64,000 nt of DNA from Amaricoccus sp. (GCF_017993425.1 NZ_JAGOMQ010000009.1:1-64000); one strand, 5' to 3'. Numbered from the stretch's first letter, positions 18,310 through 28,342 are shown. Translations and numbers: made by a program. Notes: generated from the sequence alone by a model not told the origin.

Positions 18310-20237
18310 AACGCCTGTCCGATGCCGACATAGAAGGCGACCACGTCGTCGTCGTCGCGCGGGTTGATCGGCGTCGCCACGTCGAGCCGGATCGGCCCGA
18401 GCCCGGTGAAGTACCGCAACCCCGCCCCGGCGCCGACCCGCACGTCGGTGTCGTCGCTCGTGAAGCTCGACGAGGCCGAGACGAAGCCGGCGTCGACGAA
18501 GCCCACGGCCCCGAAGCGGTCGTTGATGCGGAACCGCGCCTCGCCCGAGCCCTCGACGAGGCTCCGCCCGCCGACCACGCCGGTGTCGCCGTCCGGCTCG
18601 GTATAGTCGACGCCGACCGAGCGATAGGCGTAGCCGCGGATCGACCCGGCGCCGCCCGCGAAGAACAGCTTGTCCGGCGGGCTCTCCCGGTCGGACGGCC
18701 CGACGAAGCTCCCCGCCTTGGCCCGCGCCGCCAGCACGAAGCGCCGCTCCTCGCCGAAGCCGTGGTAGATCCGCCCCTCCAGCGTCCCCCGCGCCGCGGC
18801 GTTGCCGTACTCCGCCTCGTAGAACGGCTCCGCCTCCGCCGCGAGGTAGTAGCCGCGCGTCGGATCCATCACGTCGTCGCGGCGGTCGTAGGTGCCCTTG
18901 CCGGTGACGCCGAACATCAGGAAGCGCCGGATCCCGAAGAAGTCGTCGAACCGCGCCCGCGTCGCGAAGGCCGAGATCTCGCCGTTCAGCCAGCGCGCAT
19001 AGGTCCGCTGCAACCCGAACCGCGCCGTCAGCGACTCCTCGCGGTAGGTGTCGAGATCGAGCCGCCGCCCGGTCAGCGAGGCGAAGAAGTCGACGTTCGG
19101 ATTGATGACCCCCGGCCGCGTGAAGGTCACGCCTGCCTCGTAGTCGAAGTCGCCCACGTCGCCGACCACGCCGAGGCCCGTCACGCTCGCCGAGAAGCGC
19201 AGCCGCTCGGCGCGATGGAAGAGGTTGCGATGCTCCCAGAACGCCTCGACGCCGGCGCCCTCGATCGTCGACAGCGTCGCGCCGACGCCGAGCGTCCGCG
19301 CCGTGCCGTCCTGGAGCCGGACCGCCATGTCGAGCGTGCCGTCCGGCGCGATCTCCGGCGCCTCCTCGACCCGGATCGAGCTGAACACCCCGAGCCGCGC
19401 CAGCCGGTCCTCGGCCGCCTTCACCCGGTCGGGATCGAAGCTGTCGCCGGGGGTGAGGTCCGCCATGTAGGCCACGAAGCCCGGATCCACCCGCTGCGTG
19501 CCGCTGACGCTCGTCCGCCCGAACCTCGCCGGCCGGCCGGGGTCGAGGGTGATCACCACGTCGAGCTTGCTCGTCGGGTGGTCCGCCGTCACCGAGCGGT
19601 CGGTCTCGCGCGCCTTGGCCCGGCTCAGCTGCCGCCAGCGCTCGATCGCCGTCGAGGACGCCGCCGCCACGATCGCCGCGTTGGCGTCGGCGCCGGTGCG
19701 GAAGTCGTCGCCGAGGTCGTTGTCCACCTCGTCGTCCTCCGCGACCTCGCGCGGCGGCGGGTTGACGATCACCGCCTGCCCGAACTTGAACCGCGGCCCG
19801 GGCCGGATGGCGACCACGACCGGCGTCGGCCGCGGCAGGCGCGCGTCGAGCGTGAGGTCGGCCGCCTCCTGCCCGGCGAGCCGGATCGAGATCTCCGGCC
19901 CGTAATAGGCTTGGTTGTAGAGCGCCGCGAGCAGCCGCCGATAGTCGCCCCGCGAGCGCGACAGGAGCCCGCCGACCCCCGAGGCCGGCTTGTCCCGCCC
20001 CGCCCACAGCCCGGAGGCGTTCTTCAGCTGCGCCTCGAGCCCGCCGTCGCCGCCCGTCACCACGAACTGCACGTCATAGGCCAGCGGGTCGATGATCTCG
20101 AACCCCGCCTCCTGGTCCTCGCGCTCGCCCCAGAGATGGATGCCGAAGAGCGAGAACGCCTGCGCGGGCGCCGTCGCGGCGATGGCCACGGACGCCGCAA
20201 CGGCGGCAAGGCGCGCTCTGCTCGTCCGACGCTTCAT
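18306..20237 (-). CDS. tamA: Outer-membrane assembly factor TamA (Omp85 family)
   Basis: This 643-residue protein has a Sec signal peptide (MKRRTSRARLAAVAASVAIAATAPAQA), POTRA-type domains over about residues 40-300, and a C-terminal 16-strand Omp85 barrel. The barrel carries the typical GGAGSIRGYAYRSVG motif and ends in F (VGIGQAF). It works with TamB, encoded directly downstream. The start at 20237 is chosen because it gives the signal peptide. The frame opens further up to 20363, but that extension has no export signal. Confidence 0.92.
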   Translation of the reverse strand: MKRRTSRARLAAVAASVAIAATAPAQAFSLFGIHLWGEREDQEAGFEIIDPLAYDVQFVVTGGDGGLEAQLKNASGLWAGRDKPASGVGGLLSRSRGDYRRLLAALYNQAYYGPEISIRLAGQEAADLTLDARLPRPTPVVVAIRPGPRFKFGQAVIVNPPPREVAEDDEVDNDLGDDFRTGADANAAIVAAASSTAIERWRQLSRAKARETDRSVTADHPTSKLDVVITLDPGRPARFGRTSVSGTQRVDPGFVAYMADLTPGDSFDPDRVKAAEDRLARLGVFSSIRVEEAPEIAPDGTLDMAVRLQDGTARTLGVGATLSTIEGAGVEAFWEHRNLFHRAERLRFSASVTGLGVVGDVGDFDYEAGVTFTRPGVINPNVDFFASLTGRRLDLDTYREESLTARFGLQRTYARWLNGEISAFATRARFDDFFGIRRFLMFGVTGKGTYDRRDDVMDPTRGYYLAAEAEPFYEAEYGNAAARGTLEGRIYHGFGEERRFVLAARAKAGSFVGPSDRESPPDKLFFAGGAGSIRGYAYRSVGVDYTEPDGDTGVVGGRSLVEGSGEARFRINDRFGAVGFVDAGFVSASSSFTSDDTDVRVGAGAGLRYFTGLGPIRLDVATPINPRDDDDVVAFYVGIGQAF

Positions 20238-20478
20238 CCCGTACCGGCTCTGCCCTGATTTTCTTTTGCGTTTTGCGAAGCCTAGGGCATTCGTTAACCC
20301 TTGCAAGACGAAGCCCCCGACGCGGGCGATTTTTCGCGCGCGCCATGGCCGATCCGCCACCATCGCCGCGCCCGCCGCTCACCATGTCGCGCGAAGTCCC
20401 TTTACCTCGCCCCCCGCGGCTCGTAACCCGATCCGGTCCGCCACGGGCGGACCTGTGCGTGTGACGATGGAGCGAGTG

Positions 20479-21375
20479 ATGACCGCAGCAACCCCGCAGG
20501 GCCCGCGCAAGGGCATCGTGCTCGCCGGCGGCTCGGGAACGCGGCTCTACCCGATCACCCACTCGATCTCCAAGCAGCTGCTGCCGCTCTACGACAAGCC
20601 GATGATCTACTATCCGCTGTCGGTGCTGATGCTCGCCGGCCTGCGCGAGGTGGCGATCATCACCACGCCGGCCGACCAGGACCAGTTCCGCCGGCTCCTC
20701 GGCGACGGCGGCCGCTGGGGGATGCGGATCGACTACATCGCCCAGCCCAGGCCCGACGGCCTCGCCCAGGCCTACGTGCTGGCCGAGGACTTCCTCGCCG
20801 GCGCCGGCTCGACCATGGTCCTCGGCGACAACGTCTTCTTCGGCCACGGCCTGCCGGAGATGCTGCACGCCGCCGCGGCCCGCCCCTCCGGCGGCACGGT
20901 GTTCGGCTACGCGGTGCGCGACCCCGAGCGCTACGGCGTCGTCGCCTTCGACGCCGACGGCCGCGTCCTCTCCATCGAGGAAAAACCCGAGAAGCCGAAA
21001 TCGAACTTCGCGGTGACCGGCATCTACGTCCTCGACGGCGCCGCGCCCGCGCGCGCCGCCACGCTGCGGCCCTCGGCGCGCGGCGAGCTCGAGATCGCCG
21101 ACCTGCTCAACCTCTACCTCGCCGAGGGCCAGCTCACCGTCGAGCGCATGGGCCGCGGCTACGCCTGGCTCGACACCGGCACCCATGCGAGCCTGCTCGA
21201 CGCCGGCAACTTCGTGCGCACCATCGAGGAGCGCCAGAACCTCAAGGTCGGCTGCCCCGAGGAGATCGCCTTCCACCAGGGCTGGATCGACGCGAGCGCC
21301 CTCCGCGACCTCGCCGCGCCCTACCTCAAGACCGAATACGGCCGCTACCTCCTGCGCATCGCCGAGGGCGGCTGA
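20479..21375 (+). CDS. rfbA: Glucose-1-phosphate thymidylyltransferase
   Basis: This 298-residue nucleotidyltransferase joins dTTP and glucose-1-phosphate to give dTDP-glucose, the first step to dTDP-rhamnose. The motifs GIVLAGGSGTRLYPIT, SKQLLPLYDKPMIYYPLS, LGDNVFFGHGL and VEEKPEKPKSN-like IEEKPEKPKSN are all present. The start at 20479 follows GGAG at 7-nt spacing; an in-frame ATG 12 bp earlier is less well placed. The rfbBCD partners are not in the window, so the gene is separated from the rest of its pathway. Confidence 0.93.
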   Translation: MTAATPQGPRKGIVLAGGSGTRLYPITHSISKQLLPLYDKPMIYYPLSVLMLAGLREVAIITTPADQDQFRRLLGDGGRWGMRIDYIAQPRPDGLAQAYVLAEDFLAGAGSTMVLGDNVFFGHGLPEMLHAAAARPSGGTVFGYAVRDPERYGVVAFDADGRVLSIEEKPEKPKSNFAVTGIYVLDGAAPARAATLRPSARGELEIADLLNLYLAEGQLTVERMGRGYAWLDTGTHASLLDAGNFVRTIEERQNLKVGCPEEIAFHQGWIDASALRDLAAPYLKTEYGRYLLRIAEGG

Positions 21376-21423
21376 GGCGTCTTCTGCTTCCCTCGCGGCA
21401 AGGTCAGTCCCGCGACGACGCCC

Positions 21424-21451
21424 GCCGGGCGACATGCGCATGTCTCCCGGC
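21424..21451. repeat. 3'-end palindrome, copy 2
   Basis: GCCGGGCGACATGC then GCATGTCTCCCGGC, with one mismatched pair. It begins 49 bp after the rfbA stop. The 30 bp before it (CGGCAAGGTCAGTCCCGCGA and on) nearly match the flank of copy 4. Confidence 0.75.
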
Positions 21452-21547
21452 TCGGAGCGGAGCAGCGGGGCGAATTCGACTATGTTCTGCGAACGCGCCG
21501 ACTGACCTGCCAGACGCTCGCATCCGCCCCGATCCATGTCCACCGCT

Positions 21548-21730
21548 CGTCCGAAGCGGACTCTGCCCGCGAGGCCCGGCGCGACAAGCGAAAGCACGGC
21601 TTTCGCCGCGCCGGCGGCCGGAGCGCGTTGGCGCGGAGGCCGGCAGGGGTCCAGATTTCCCCGTCGCCGCAATCCGTCCGTGAGCGCCCCGGCGAGCGCG
21701 GCAACGCGCTCGCCCCCCGAGGGGCTAGCA
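21548..21730 (+). repeat. Multi-hairpin repeat R1 (3'-truncated)
   Basis: Copy of a repeat found four times in the window. It keeps the hairpin GCGAAAGC-ACG-GCTTTCGC and the ten-pair hairpin at 21691-21700/21705-21714 with loop GCAA, but it stops after the CCCC-GA-GGGG hairpin and lacks the final GACGGATTTG hairpin. The stretch 21376-22116 holds no gene, only this copy, R2 and palindrome copy 2. Confidence 0.8.
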
Positions 21731-21750
21731 ATTCACACTTCTCCTCCAGC

Positions 21751-22040
21751 CGCCATGGACCGAACGATATGAAGCCGATAGCTGCCCGACCGAAGCGGGC
21801 TTGCCCGCGAGGCCCGGCGCGACAAGCGAAAGCACGGCTTTCGCCGCGCCGACGGCTGGAGCGCGGTTGCGCGCGGAAGCCGTGGGGGGGCCAGATTTCC
21901 CCGTAGCGCGCCATCCGTCCGTGGTCGCCCCGGCGAGCGCGGCGACGCGCTCGCCCCCCGCAGGGGCGATCGCGGACGGATTTGCCACGGGTCAAATCCG
22001 TCTGACGGCGCCGTTGCGACCCGCTTCCTGCCGGGCTTAG
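21751..22040 (+). repeat. Multi-hairpin repeat R2
   Basis: Full-length copy, starting CGCCATGGACCGAACGATAT. It keeps the hairpins GCGGGC-TT-GCCCGC and GCGAAAGC/GCTTTCGC. The ten-pair hairpin is at 21932-21941/21946-21955 with loop GCGA. The final hairpin is GACGGATTTG-N8-CAAATCCGTC (21975-22002). Same orientation as R1, 239 bp after it. Confidence 0.85.
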
Positions 22041-22116
22041 TGTCGGCGCAGGTCGAAATGTCATGAGTTCACAATGAATCAAACGACATGACCCTCGTGT
22101 GCGAAACGCACGCCTT

Positions 22117-22524
22117 TCAATCCGGCCGGAACTCCAGCGCCACCCCGTTGATGCAGTAGCGCAGCCCCGTCGGCGGCGGCCCGTCCGGGAAGACGTGCCC
22201 GAGATGGCTGCCGCAGGTCGCGCAATGCACCTCCGTCCGCACCATGCCGTAGCTGCGGTCCGTAGTGGTCTCCACCGCCCCCGCCACCGGCTCGTTGAAG
22301 CTCGGCCAGCCGGTGCCGCTCTCGAACTTGCGCCCGCCCGCGAAAAGCGGCGTGTCGCAGCCGGCGCAGACGAAGCTCCCCGCCCGCTTCTCGTGCAGGA
22401 GCGCGCAGCTCCCCGGCCGCTCCGTGCCGTGGCCCCGCATCACCGCATACTGCTCGGGCGTCAGCCGCGCGCGCCACTCCGCCTCGCTCCGCGTCACCGC
22501 GTAGGTCTTCTCCGTCGTCGCCAT
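22117..22524 (-). CDS. msrB: Peptide methionine-R-sulfoxide reductase
   Basis: This 135-residue enzyme reduces methionine-R-sulfoxide in oxidised proteins. Two CxxC pairs (CAGCDTPLF and CATCGSHLGH) bind structural zinc. The catalytic cysteine is in the C-terminal RYCINGVALEF, and the substrate motif SGTGWPSF is intact. There is no signal peptide, so it is cytoplasmic. It appears to be a single gene between repeats and the MFS transporter. Confidence 0.95.
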   Translation of the reverse strand: MATTEKTYAVTRSEAEWRARLTPEQYAVMRGHGTERPGSCALLHEKRAGSFVCAGCDTPLFAGGRKFESGTGWPSFNEPVAGAVETTTDRSYGMVRTEVHCATCGSHLGHVFPDGPPPTGLRYCINGVALEFRPD

Positions 22525-22600
22525 CTCCGGCTCCCTCCGCTCGGGTCGCTCAGGAATGTCGCCGCCGCGGCCGCGGTTTCAAGGGGCCTGCACGCCGGCG

Positions 22601-23902
22601 CTACTCGCCCTGCACGTCGAGCCGGCCGCTGACCCAGACCGCGATGATCGTGCAGATCGCGCCGGACAGCAGATAGGCGCCCGACGAGGCCAGCCCGAAA
22701 TGCGTGGCGAGGAACAGCGCCACCAGCGGCGCGAACCCCGCCCCGAACATCCACGCCAGATCCGAGGTCAGCGCCGAGGCGGTGTAGCGATACCGCCGGG
22801 TGAACCGCGACGCCACCGCGCCCGAGGACTGCCCGAACGACAGCCCGAGCAGCGCGAAGCCCAGCACCATGTAGAGGAACTCGCCCACCTGCCCGCCGTC
22901 GAGCAGCACCGGCGCCACCAGCGCGAAGACCGCGATGGCGATGGCGCAGGCGAGCAGCAGCCGCCGCCGCCCGATCAGGTCGGCCAGCGCCCCCGAGGCG
23001 ATGATCGCGGCGAGGCCGAGCAACGCCGTGCCGATCTCGATCCCGAGGAACCCGGTCAGCTGGTGCTCCGAGGTAAGGTAGACCCACGACAGCGGGAACA
23101 CCGTGACCATGTGGAAGAGCGCGAAGGTGGCGAGCGGCGTGAAGGCGCCGATCAGGATGTTGACCCCCTCCGCCTGCAACGTCTCGCGCACCCGCGTCGG
23201 TTGCAGCTCGAGGTTCTCGAACTGCGCCGCATATTCCGGCGTCACCACGATGCGCAGCCGCGCGAACAGCGCCACCACGTTGATCGCGAAGGCGACGAAG
23301 AACGGATACCGCCAGCCCCATTCCAGGAAGTCCTGCTCCGACAGGCCGGTGATCAGGTAGATGAAGAGCGCGCTCGCGACGAAGAGCCCCACCGGCGCCC
23401 CGAGCTGCGGGATCATCGCATACCAGCCGCGCTTGTTCTCCGGCGCGTTCATCGCCAGGAGCGACGCCAGCCCGTCCCAGGTCCCGCCGAGCGCGATCCC
23501 CTGCGCCAGCCGCATCGTCGCGAGGATGACGATCGCATAGCCGCCCGCCACCGAATAATCCGGCGCGAAGGCGATGCCGGCCGTGGCGCAGCCGAGCAGG
23601 AACAGCGCCAGCGTCAGCTTGACGCCCCGCCCCCAGCGCCGGTCGATCGCCATGAAGATCAGCGTCCCGAACGGCCGGGCGATGAAGGCGAGCGCAAAGA
23701 CCGCGAAGGACCACATCATCGCCGCCGTCGGCTCGGCGAAGGGGAACATCACCCGCGGGAAGACCAGCACCGAGGCGATGGCGTAGACGAAGAAATCGAA
23801 GAACTCCGAGCTGCGCCCGATGATCACGCCCACCGCGATCTCGACGGGGCTGGTCTCGTGGCGGCCCTCGGCCCCGCCCGCGCCGGCCGTCTCGTAGCTC
23901 AT
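22601..23902 (-). CDS. MFS transporter, metabolite:H+ symporter type
   Basis: This 433-residue membrane protein has about twelve hydrophobic segments. Its early part, with SSEFFDFFVYAIASVLVFPRV and later ARPFGTLIFMAIDRRWGR, is typical of the MHS branch that imports organic acids, betaines or similar metabolites. The substrate is unknown. The start at 23902 (MSYETAG) has GGAGG eight bases upstream; the ATG at 23917 would place this motif inside the gene. It diverges from cyoA across 142 bp. Confidence 0.88.
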   Translation of the reverse strand: MSYETAGAGGAEGRHETSPVEIAVGVIIGRSSEFFDFFVYAIASVLVFPRVMFPFAEPTAAMMWSFAVFALAFIARPFGTLIFMAIDRRWGRGVKLTLALFLLGCATAGIAFAPDYSVAGGYAIVILATMRLAQGIALGGTWDGLASLLAMNAPENKRGWYAMIPQLGAPVGLFVASALFIYLITGLSEQDFLEWGWRYPFFVAFAINVVALFARLRIVVTPEYAAQFENLELQPTRVRETLQAEGVNILIGAFTPLATFALFHMVTVFPLSWVYLTSEHQLTGFLGIEIGTALLGLAAIIASGALADLIGRRRLLLACAIAIAVFALVAPVLLDGGQVGEFLYMVLGFALLGLSFGQSSGAVASRFTRRYRYTASALTSDLAWMFGAGFAPLVALFLATHFGLASSGAYLLSGAICTIIAVWVSGRLDVQGE

Positions 23903-24044
23903 CGCGAGCGCCTCCACAAAACGACGGACCTGCTCGGAAAAGGCCCATCCGAATCTCCTTATACCTGTCGCATCGGGTTATGCTAACGGGGAATCAGGCC
24001 CGCGGCCCAAGCGCGGGCGGACGTGCGTGGACAGGGGGCGCGAC

Positions 24045-25148
24045 ATGCGACGAACGAAACTCCTGGCCCTGCTGGCGGTCCCCCTCCTCGCTGGATGCGA
24101 CATGGTGGTGCTCTCGCCCTCGGGCTACATCGCGGCCCGCCAGCGCGACCTGCTCCTCACCTCCACCCTGCTGATGCTCGTCATCATCATCCCGGTCATG
24201 GTGCTCATCGCCTTCTTCGCCTGGCGCTACAGCGCCAGGCGCGGGGCGCGCTACGAGCCCGACTGGAGCCACTCGACCGGGCTCGAGCTGCTGATCTGGG
24301 CGGCGCCGCTGATGATCATCATCTGCCTCGGCGCGATCACCTGGGTCGGCACCCACCTCCTCGACCCGTTCCGCCCGCTCGAGCACATCGGCGAGCGCAG
24401 GCCGGTGCCGGCCAACGAGACGCCGCTCGAGATCGAGGTGGTGGCGCTCGACTGGAAATGGCTGTTCATCTACCCCGAGCAGGGCATCGCCACCGTCAAC
24501 GACGTCGCCGCCCCGATCGACCGCCCGATCCGGTTCCGGCTCACCTCGGCCTCGGTGATGAACGCCTTCTACGTCCCCGCGCTGGCCGGGATGATCTACG
24601 CCATGCCGGCGATGGAATCGCAGCTCCACGCGGTGATGAACGTCCCCGGCGAGTACGACGGCTTCTCCTCCAACTACAGCGGCGCCGGCTTCTCCGGGAT
24701 GCGCTTCCGCTTCCACGGGCTCGAGCGGGCCGACTTCGACGTCTGGGTCGCCAAGGCCCGCATCGCCGGCGACGGCGCCCTCGACCTCGCCCGCTACCGC
24801 GAGCTCGCCGCCCCGAGCGAGAACGTCCCGGTCATGAGCTTCGACGACGTCGACCCCGACCTCTTCCGCCGCATCCTCAACCGCTGCGTCGAGGACGGGC
24901 GGATGTGCATCGACGAGATGACGGCGCTCGACGCCCGCGGCGGCACGGGCTTCTCCGGCACGATCAACACCGTCCCCGACGCGACCCGCCAGGCCAGCGC
25001 CATCGGGACCGCGCCCTTCTACGTCCGGTCGTTCTGCACCATCGCCGACGCCGAGGCGGACTACGGCCCGCAGGGCCTCGTGCTGCTCGACCCGCCGCCC
25101 CCCGCCGCCCTGCCGGCGGCCGGCGGCGACGCCAAAGAAACCCTCTGA
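24045..25148 (+). CDS. cyoA: Cytochrome o ubiquinol oxidase subunit II
   Basis: This 367-residue subunit has a lipoprotein signal with lipobox LLAGC, two membrane segments (about residues 38-60 and 82-105) and a periplasmic cupredoxin-like domain. The domain starts VVALDWKWLFIYPEQGIATVN, as in quinol oxidases. The CuA ligands of cytochrome c oxidases are absent, as expected for a quinol-type enzyme. It heads the cyoABCD operon, 18 bp before cyoB. The start at 24045 fits the signal peptide; GGGGGCGCGAC precedes it. Confidence 0.93.
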   Translation: MRRTKLLALLAVPLLAGCDMVVLSPSGYIAARQRDLLLTSTLLMLVIIIPVMVLIAFFAWRYSARRGARYEPDWSHSTGLELLIWAAPLMIIICLGAITWVGTHLLDPFRPLEHIGERRPVPANETPLEIEVVALDWKWLFIYPEQGIATVNDVAAPIDRPIRFRLTSASVMNAFYVPALAGMIYAMPAMESQLHAVMNVPGEYDGFSSNYSGAGFSGMRFRFHGLERADFDVWVAKARIAGDGALDLARYRELAAPSENVPVMSFDDVDPDLFRRILNRCVEDGRMCIDEMTALDARGGTGFSGTINTVPDATRQASAIGTAPFYVRSFCTIADAEADYGPQGLVLLDPPPPAALPAAGGDAKETL

Positions 25149-25166
25149 GCCGGGCAGGACCTGACA

Positions 25167-27176
25167 ATGGCCGTTGAACACTTCGTCGCGCCCGAGACCA
25201 GCTTCCTCTTCGGCCGCCTGACCTGGGCCGCCATCCCGACCGAGCCGATCGTGCTCGCCACCTTCGTCGTCGTCGCCCTGGGCGGCGTCGCCCTCGTCGC
25301 GGCCCTCACCTATTTCCGCCTCTGGGGCTACCTCTGGAACGAGTGGTTCACCAGCGTCGACCACAAGAAGATCGGGATCATGTACATGATCCTTGGCCTG
25401 ATCATGCTGCTCCGCGGCTTCGCCGACGCGGTGATGATGCGGCTCCAGCAGGCCTGGGCCTTCAACGGCTCCGAGGGCTACCTCAACGCCCACCACTACG
25501 ACCAGATCTTCACCGCCCACGGCGTCATCATGATCTTCTTCGTGGCGATGCCCTTCGTCACCGGCATGATGAACCTGATCATGCCGCTGCAGATCGGCGC
25601 CCGCGACGTCGCCTTCCCCTTCCTCAACAACTTCAGCTTCTGGATGACGGTCGGCGGCGCGGTCATCGTCATGGCCTCGCTCTTCGTCGGCGAGTTCGCC
25701 CAGACCGGCTGGCTCGCCTACCCGCCGCTCTCCGGCATCGACGCGTCGCCCTACGTCGGGGTCGACTACTACATCTGGGGGCTACAGGTCGCCGGCGTCG
25801 GAACCACGCTCTCCGGCATCAACCTGATCGTGACCATCGTGAAGATGCGCTGCCCCGGCATGACCATGATGCGCATGCCGATCTTCACCTGGACGGCGCT
25901 CTGCGCCAACGTCCTGATCGTGGCGATCTTCCCCGTCCTCGCCGCGACCCTCGTCCTCCTCGCCGCCGACCGCTACGTCGGCACCAACTTCTTCACCGCC
26001 GACAACGGCGGCAACCCGATGATGTACGTCAACCTCATCTGGATCTGGGGCCACCCGGAGGTCTACGTGCTGGTCCTGCCGGCCTTCGGCATCTTCTCCG
26101 AGGTGACCGCGACCTTCTGCCGCAAGCCGCTCTTCGGCTATTCCTCGATGGTCTACGCCACGGTCTGCATCACGGTGCTCTCCTACATCGTCTGGCTCCA
26201 CCACTTCTTCACCATGGGCTCCGGGGCGAGCGTCAACTCGTTCTTCGGCATCGCCACGATGATCATCTCGATCCCGACGGGGGCGAAGATCTTCAACTGG
26301 CTCTTCACCATGTATCACGGCCGCATCCACTACGAGCTGCCGATGATGTGGACGGTCGCCTTCATGCTGACCTTCGCCATCGGCGGCATGACCGGGGTGA
26401 TGCTCGCCGTGCCGCCGGCCGACTTCGTGCTGCACAACTCGCTCTTCCTCGTCGCCCACTTCCACAACGTCATCATCGGCGGCGTGCTCTTCGGCCTCTT
26501 CGCCGGCATCTACTACTGGTGGCCCAAGGCCTTCGGCTTCCGCCTCGAGCCGTTCTGGGGCAAGGTCTCGTTCTGGTGCTGGGTCGCGGGCTTCTGGGTG
26601 GCCTTCACGCCGCTCTACGTGCTCGGGCTGATGGGCGTCACCCGCCGGATGCGCGTCTTCGACGATCCCGACCTGCAGATCTGGTTCCTGATCGCGGCGC
26701 TCGGCGCCCTGCTGGTCGCCTGCGGCATCGCCGCCTTCATCGTGCAGATCGGCGTCTCGATCTGGAAGCGCGACGAGCTCCGCGACGAGACCGGCGACCC
26801 CTGGGACGGCCGCACCCTCGAATGGGCAACCTCCTCGCCGCCGCCCGCCTACAACTTCGCCTTCACCCCCGTCGTCCACGGCATCGACGCCTGGTGGGAC
26901 ATGAAGTCGCGCGGCTACGTCCGCCCGCTGGAGGGCTTCCGTCCGATCCACATGCCCAAGAACACCCCCTCGGGGATGCTGCTCGCCGCCTTCGCCACGA
27001 TCTGCGCGCTGGCGCTGATCTGGTACATCTGGTGGCTGGCGTTCCTCTCCTTCGCCGGGATCGTCGCCTCGGCGATCTGGCACACCTTCAACTACGACCG
27101 CGACTTCAACATCCCCGCCGCCGAGGTCACCGCGGTCGAGGCCGCGCGGACGCGGCAGCTCGCCGGGAGGGCGTGA
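25167..27176 (+). CDS. cyoB: Cytochrome o ubiquinol oxidase subunit I
   Basis: This 669-residue haem-copper oxidase catalytic subunit has about 14-15 membrane helices. Visible features are the low-spin haem His region ([13 protein letters not shown]), the CuB His-Tyr motif [15 protein letters not shown] and the distal histidines in WLHHFFTMG and HFHNVIIGG. It reduces O2 to water with quinol electrons and pumps protons. The length is normal for CyoB. It is followed 4 bp later by cyoC. Confidence 0.96.
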   Translation: MAVEHFVAPETSFLFGRLTWAAIPTEPIVLATFVVVALGGVALVAALTYFRLWGYLWNEWFTSVDHKKIGIMYMILGLIMLLRGFADAVMMRLQQAWAFNGSEGYLNAHHYDQIFTAHGVIMIFFVAMPFVTGMMNLIMPLQIGARDVAFPFLNNFSFWMTVGGAVIVMASLFVGEFAQTGWLAYPPLSGIDASPYVGVDYYIWGLQVAGVGTTLSGINLIVTIVKMRCPGMTMMRMPIFTWTALCANVLIVAIFPVLAATLVLLAADRYVGTNFFTADNGGNPMMYVNLIWIWGHPEVYVLVLPAFGIFSEVTATFCRKPLFGYSSMVYATVCITVLSYIVWLHHFFTMGSGASVNSFFGIATMIISIPTGAKIFNWLFTMYHGRIHYELPMMWTVAFMLTFAIGGMTGVMLAVPPADFVLHNSLFLVAHFHNVIIGGVLFGLFAGIYYWWPKAFGFRLEPFWGKVSFWCWVAGFWVAFTPLYVLGLMGVTRRMRVFDDPDLQIWFLIAALGALLVACGIAAFIVQIGVSIWKRDELRDETGDPWDGRTLEWATSSPPPAYNFAFTPVVHGIDAWWDMKSRGYVRPLEGFRPIHMPKNTPSGMLLAAFATICALALIWYIWWLAFLSFAGIVASAIWHTFNYDRDFNIPAAEVTAVEAARTRQLAGRA

Positions 27177-27180
27177 GGCG

Positions 27181-27807
27181 ATGAGCGCACCCGTCCACGC
27201 CCCCGGCGCCCCGGTCGAGTTCCACCTCCGCGAGGAGCCGCACCATCCCGAAGGCGGATCCACCCATCTCGGGTTCTGGATCTACCTGATGAGCGACTGC
27301 CTGATCTTCGCGGTGCTCTTCGCCACCTACGGCGCGCTCGGCGGCAGCCTCGCCGGCGGCCCCGGGCCCCGCGACCTCTTCGACCTCCCCATCGTCGCGC
27401 TCAACACCACGCTCCTCCTGATCTCCTCGATCACCTACGGCTTCGCCATGCTGGCGATGTATCAAGGCGACCAGAAGAACACCCTGAAATGGCTGGCGAT
27501 CACCGGGGCCTTCGGCGCGGGCTTCGTCGCGGTCGAGCTCTACGAGTTCGCCCACCTGATCCACGAGGGCGCCGGGCCGCAGCGCTCCGGCTTCCTCTCC
27601 GCCTTCTTCGCGCTCGTCGGCACCCACGGGCTGCACGTCACCTTCGGCATCGTCTGGCTGATCACCCTGATGGTGCAGGTCCGCCGCCGTGGCCTGATCG
27701 CCGCCAACCAGCGCCGGATCAGCTGCCTGTCGCTGTTCTGGCACTTCCTCGACCTCGTCTGGATCGGCGTCTTCACCTTCGTCTACCTGCTGGGAGTGCT
27801 GCGATGA
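27181..27807 (+). CDS. cyoC: Cytochrome o ubiquinol oxidase subunit III
   Basis: This 208-residue membrane protein has five membrane helices, the normal number for CyoC. The stretch [21 protein letters not shown] and the late [10 protein letters not shown] and [17 protein letters not shown] segments are typical of subunit III. Its stop overlaps the cyoD start by 4 bp (ATGA). Confidence 0.94.
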   Translation: MSAPVHAPGAPVEFHLREEPHHPEGGSTHLGFWIYLMSDCLIFAVLFATYGALGGSLAGGPGPRDLFDLPIVALNTTLLLISSITYGFAMLAMYQGDQKNTLKWLAITGAFGAGFVAVELYEFAHLIHEGAGPQRSGFLSAFFALVGTHGLHVTFGIVWLITLMVQVRRRGLIAANQRRISCLSLFWHFLDLVWIGVFTFVYLLGVLR

Positions 27808-28229
27808 GCGCCGGCCACACCGACACCGCTCCCGGCCACGACGCCCATGGCGCGCACGGCGAGGAGCACGATTCCCACGCCATGCCGCACGGCACCTACC
27901 GCGAGTACATGACCGGCTTCGTGCTCGCGGTGGTCCTGACGGCGATCCCATTCATCCTGGTGATGACCCGCCTGATCCCCAGCCCCGGCTACACCGCCGC
28001 GATCGTGCTCTTCTGCGCCGTGGCGCAGATCCTCGTCCACATGATCTACTTCCTGCACATGACCCCCAAGGCCGAGGACGGCTGGCTGCTGCTCTCGACG
28101 ATCTTCACCATCGTCCTCGTCGTCATCACGCTCGCCGGCTCGCTCTGGGTGGTGTTCCACCTCAACCGGAACATGATGCCCGGGATGGACGGCGCCCACG
28201 CGGAGGTCGCCGCGCCCGTGGCGGAGTGA
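27804..28229 (+). CDS. cyoD: Cytochrome o ubiquinol oxidase subunit IV
   Basis: This 141-residue small subunit has three membrane helices and the family motif [13 protein letters not shown]. The N-terminal 30 residues are unusually rich in His ([20 protein letters not shown]), which could bind metal. That stretch looks like a species-specific extension. Palindrome copy 3 begins 31 bp after the stop. Confidence 0.92.
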   Translation: MSAGHTDTAPGHDAHGAHGEEHDSHAMPHGTYREYMTGFVLAVVLTAIPFILVMTRLIPSPGYTAAIVLFCAVAQILVHMIYFLHMTPKAEDGWLLLSTIFTIVLVVITLAGSLWVVFHLNRNMMPGMDGAHAEVAAPVAE

Positions 28230-28259
28230 GGCGGCGAGGGTGCTCCCGCGACGCCGCCC

Positions 28260-28287
28260 GCCGGGAGACATGCGCATGTCTCCCGGC
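28260..28287. repeat. 3'-end palindrome, copy 3 (perfect)
   Basis: GCCGGGAGACATGC followed by GCATGTCTCCCGGC, a perfect 28-bp palindrome 31 bp behind the cyoD stop. It differs from copy 4 at one pair, where A-T replaces T-A, so the pairing is kept. Confidence 0.85.
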
Positions 28288-28342
28288 TCGACGCGCAGCC
28301 GCAGGGGCAGGACCGGCGCAACTGCAAAGTAAGTCGACCGGG

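Noticed and set aside
13690-20007. One giant minus-strand frame of over 2100 codons covering tamB and running into tamA
   Set aside because: The upper part is out of frame with the clear Omp85 protein. tamB begins at the TTG overlapping the tamA stop, where the membrane anchor starts.
21480-22082. Open frames of 80-200 codons on both strands through the multi-hairpin repeats
   Set aside because: The same frames recur in the 29.3-30.0 kb copies with frameshifts and uneven ends, the sequence is dominated by inverted repeats, and there is no ribosome site. They look like chance frames in a repeat.
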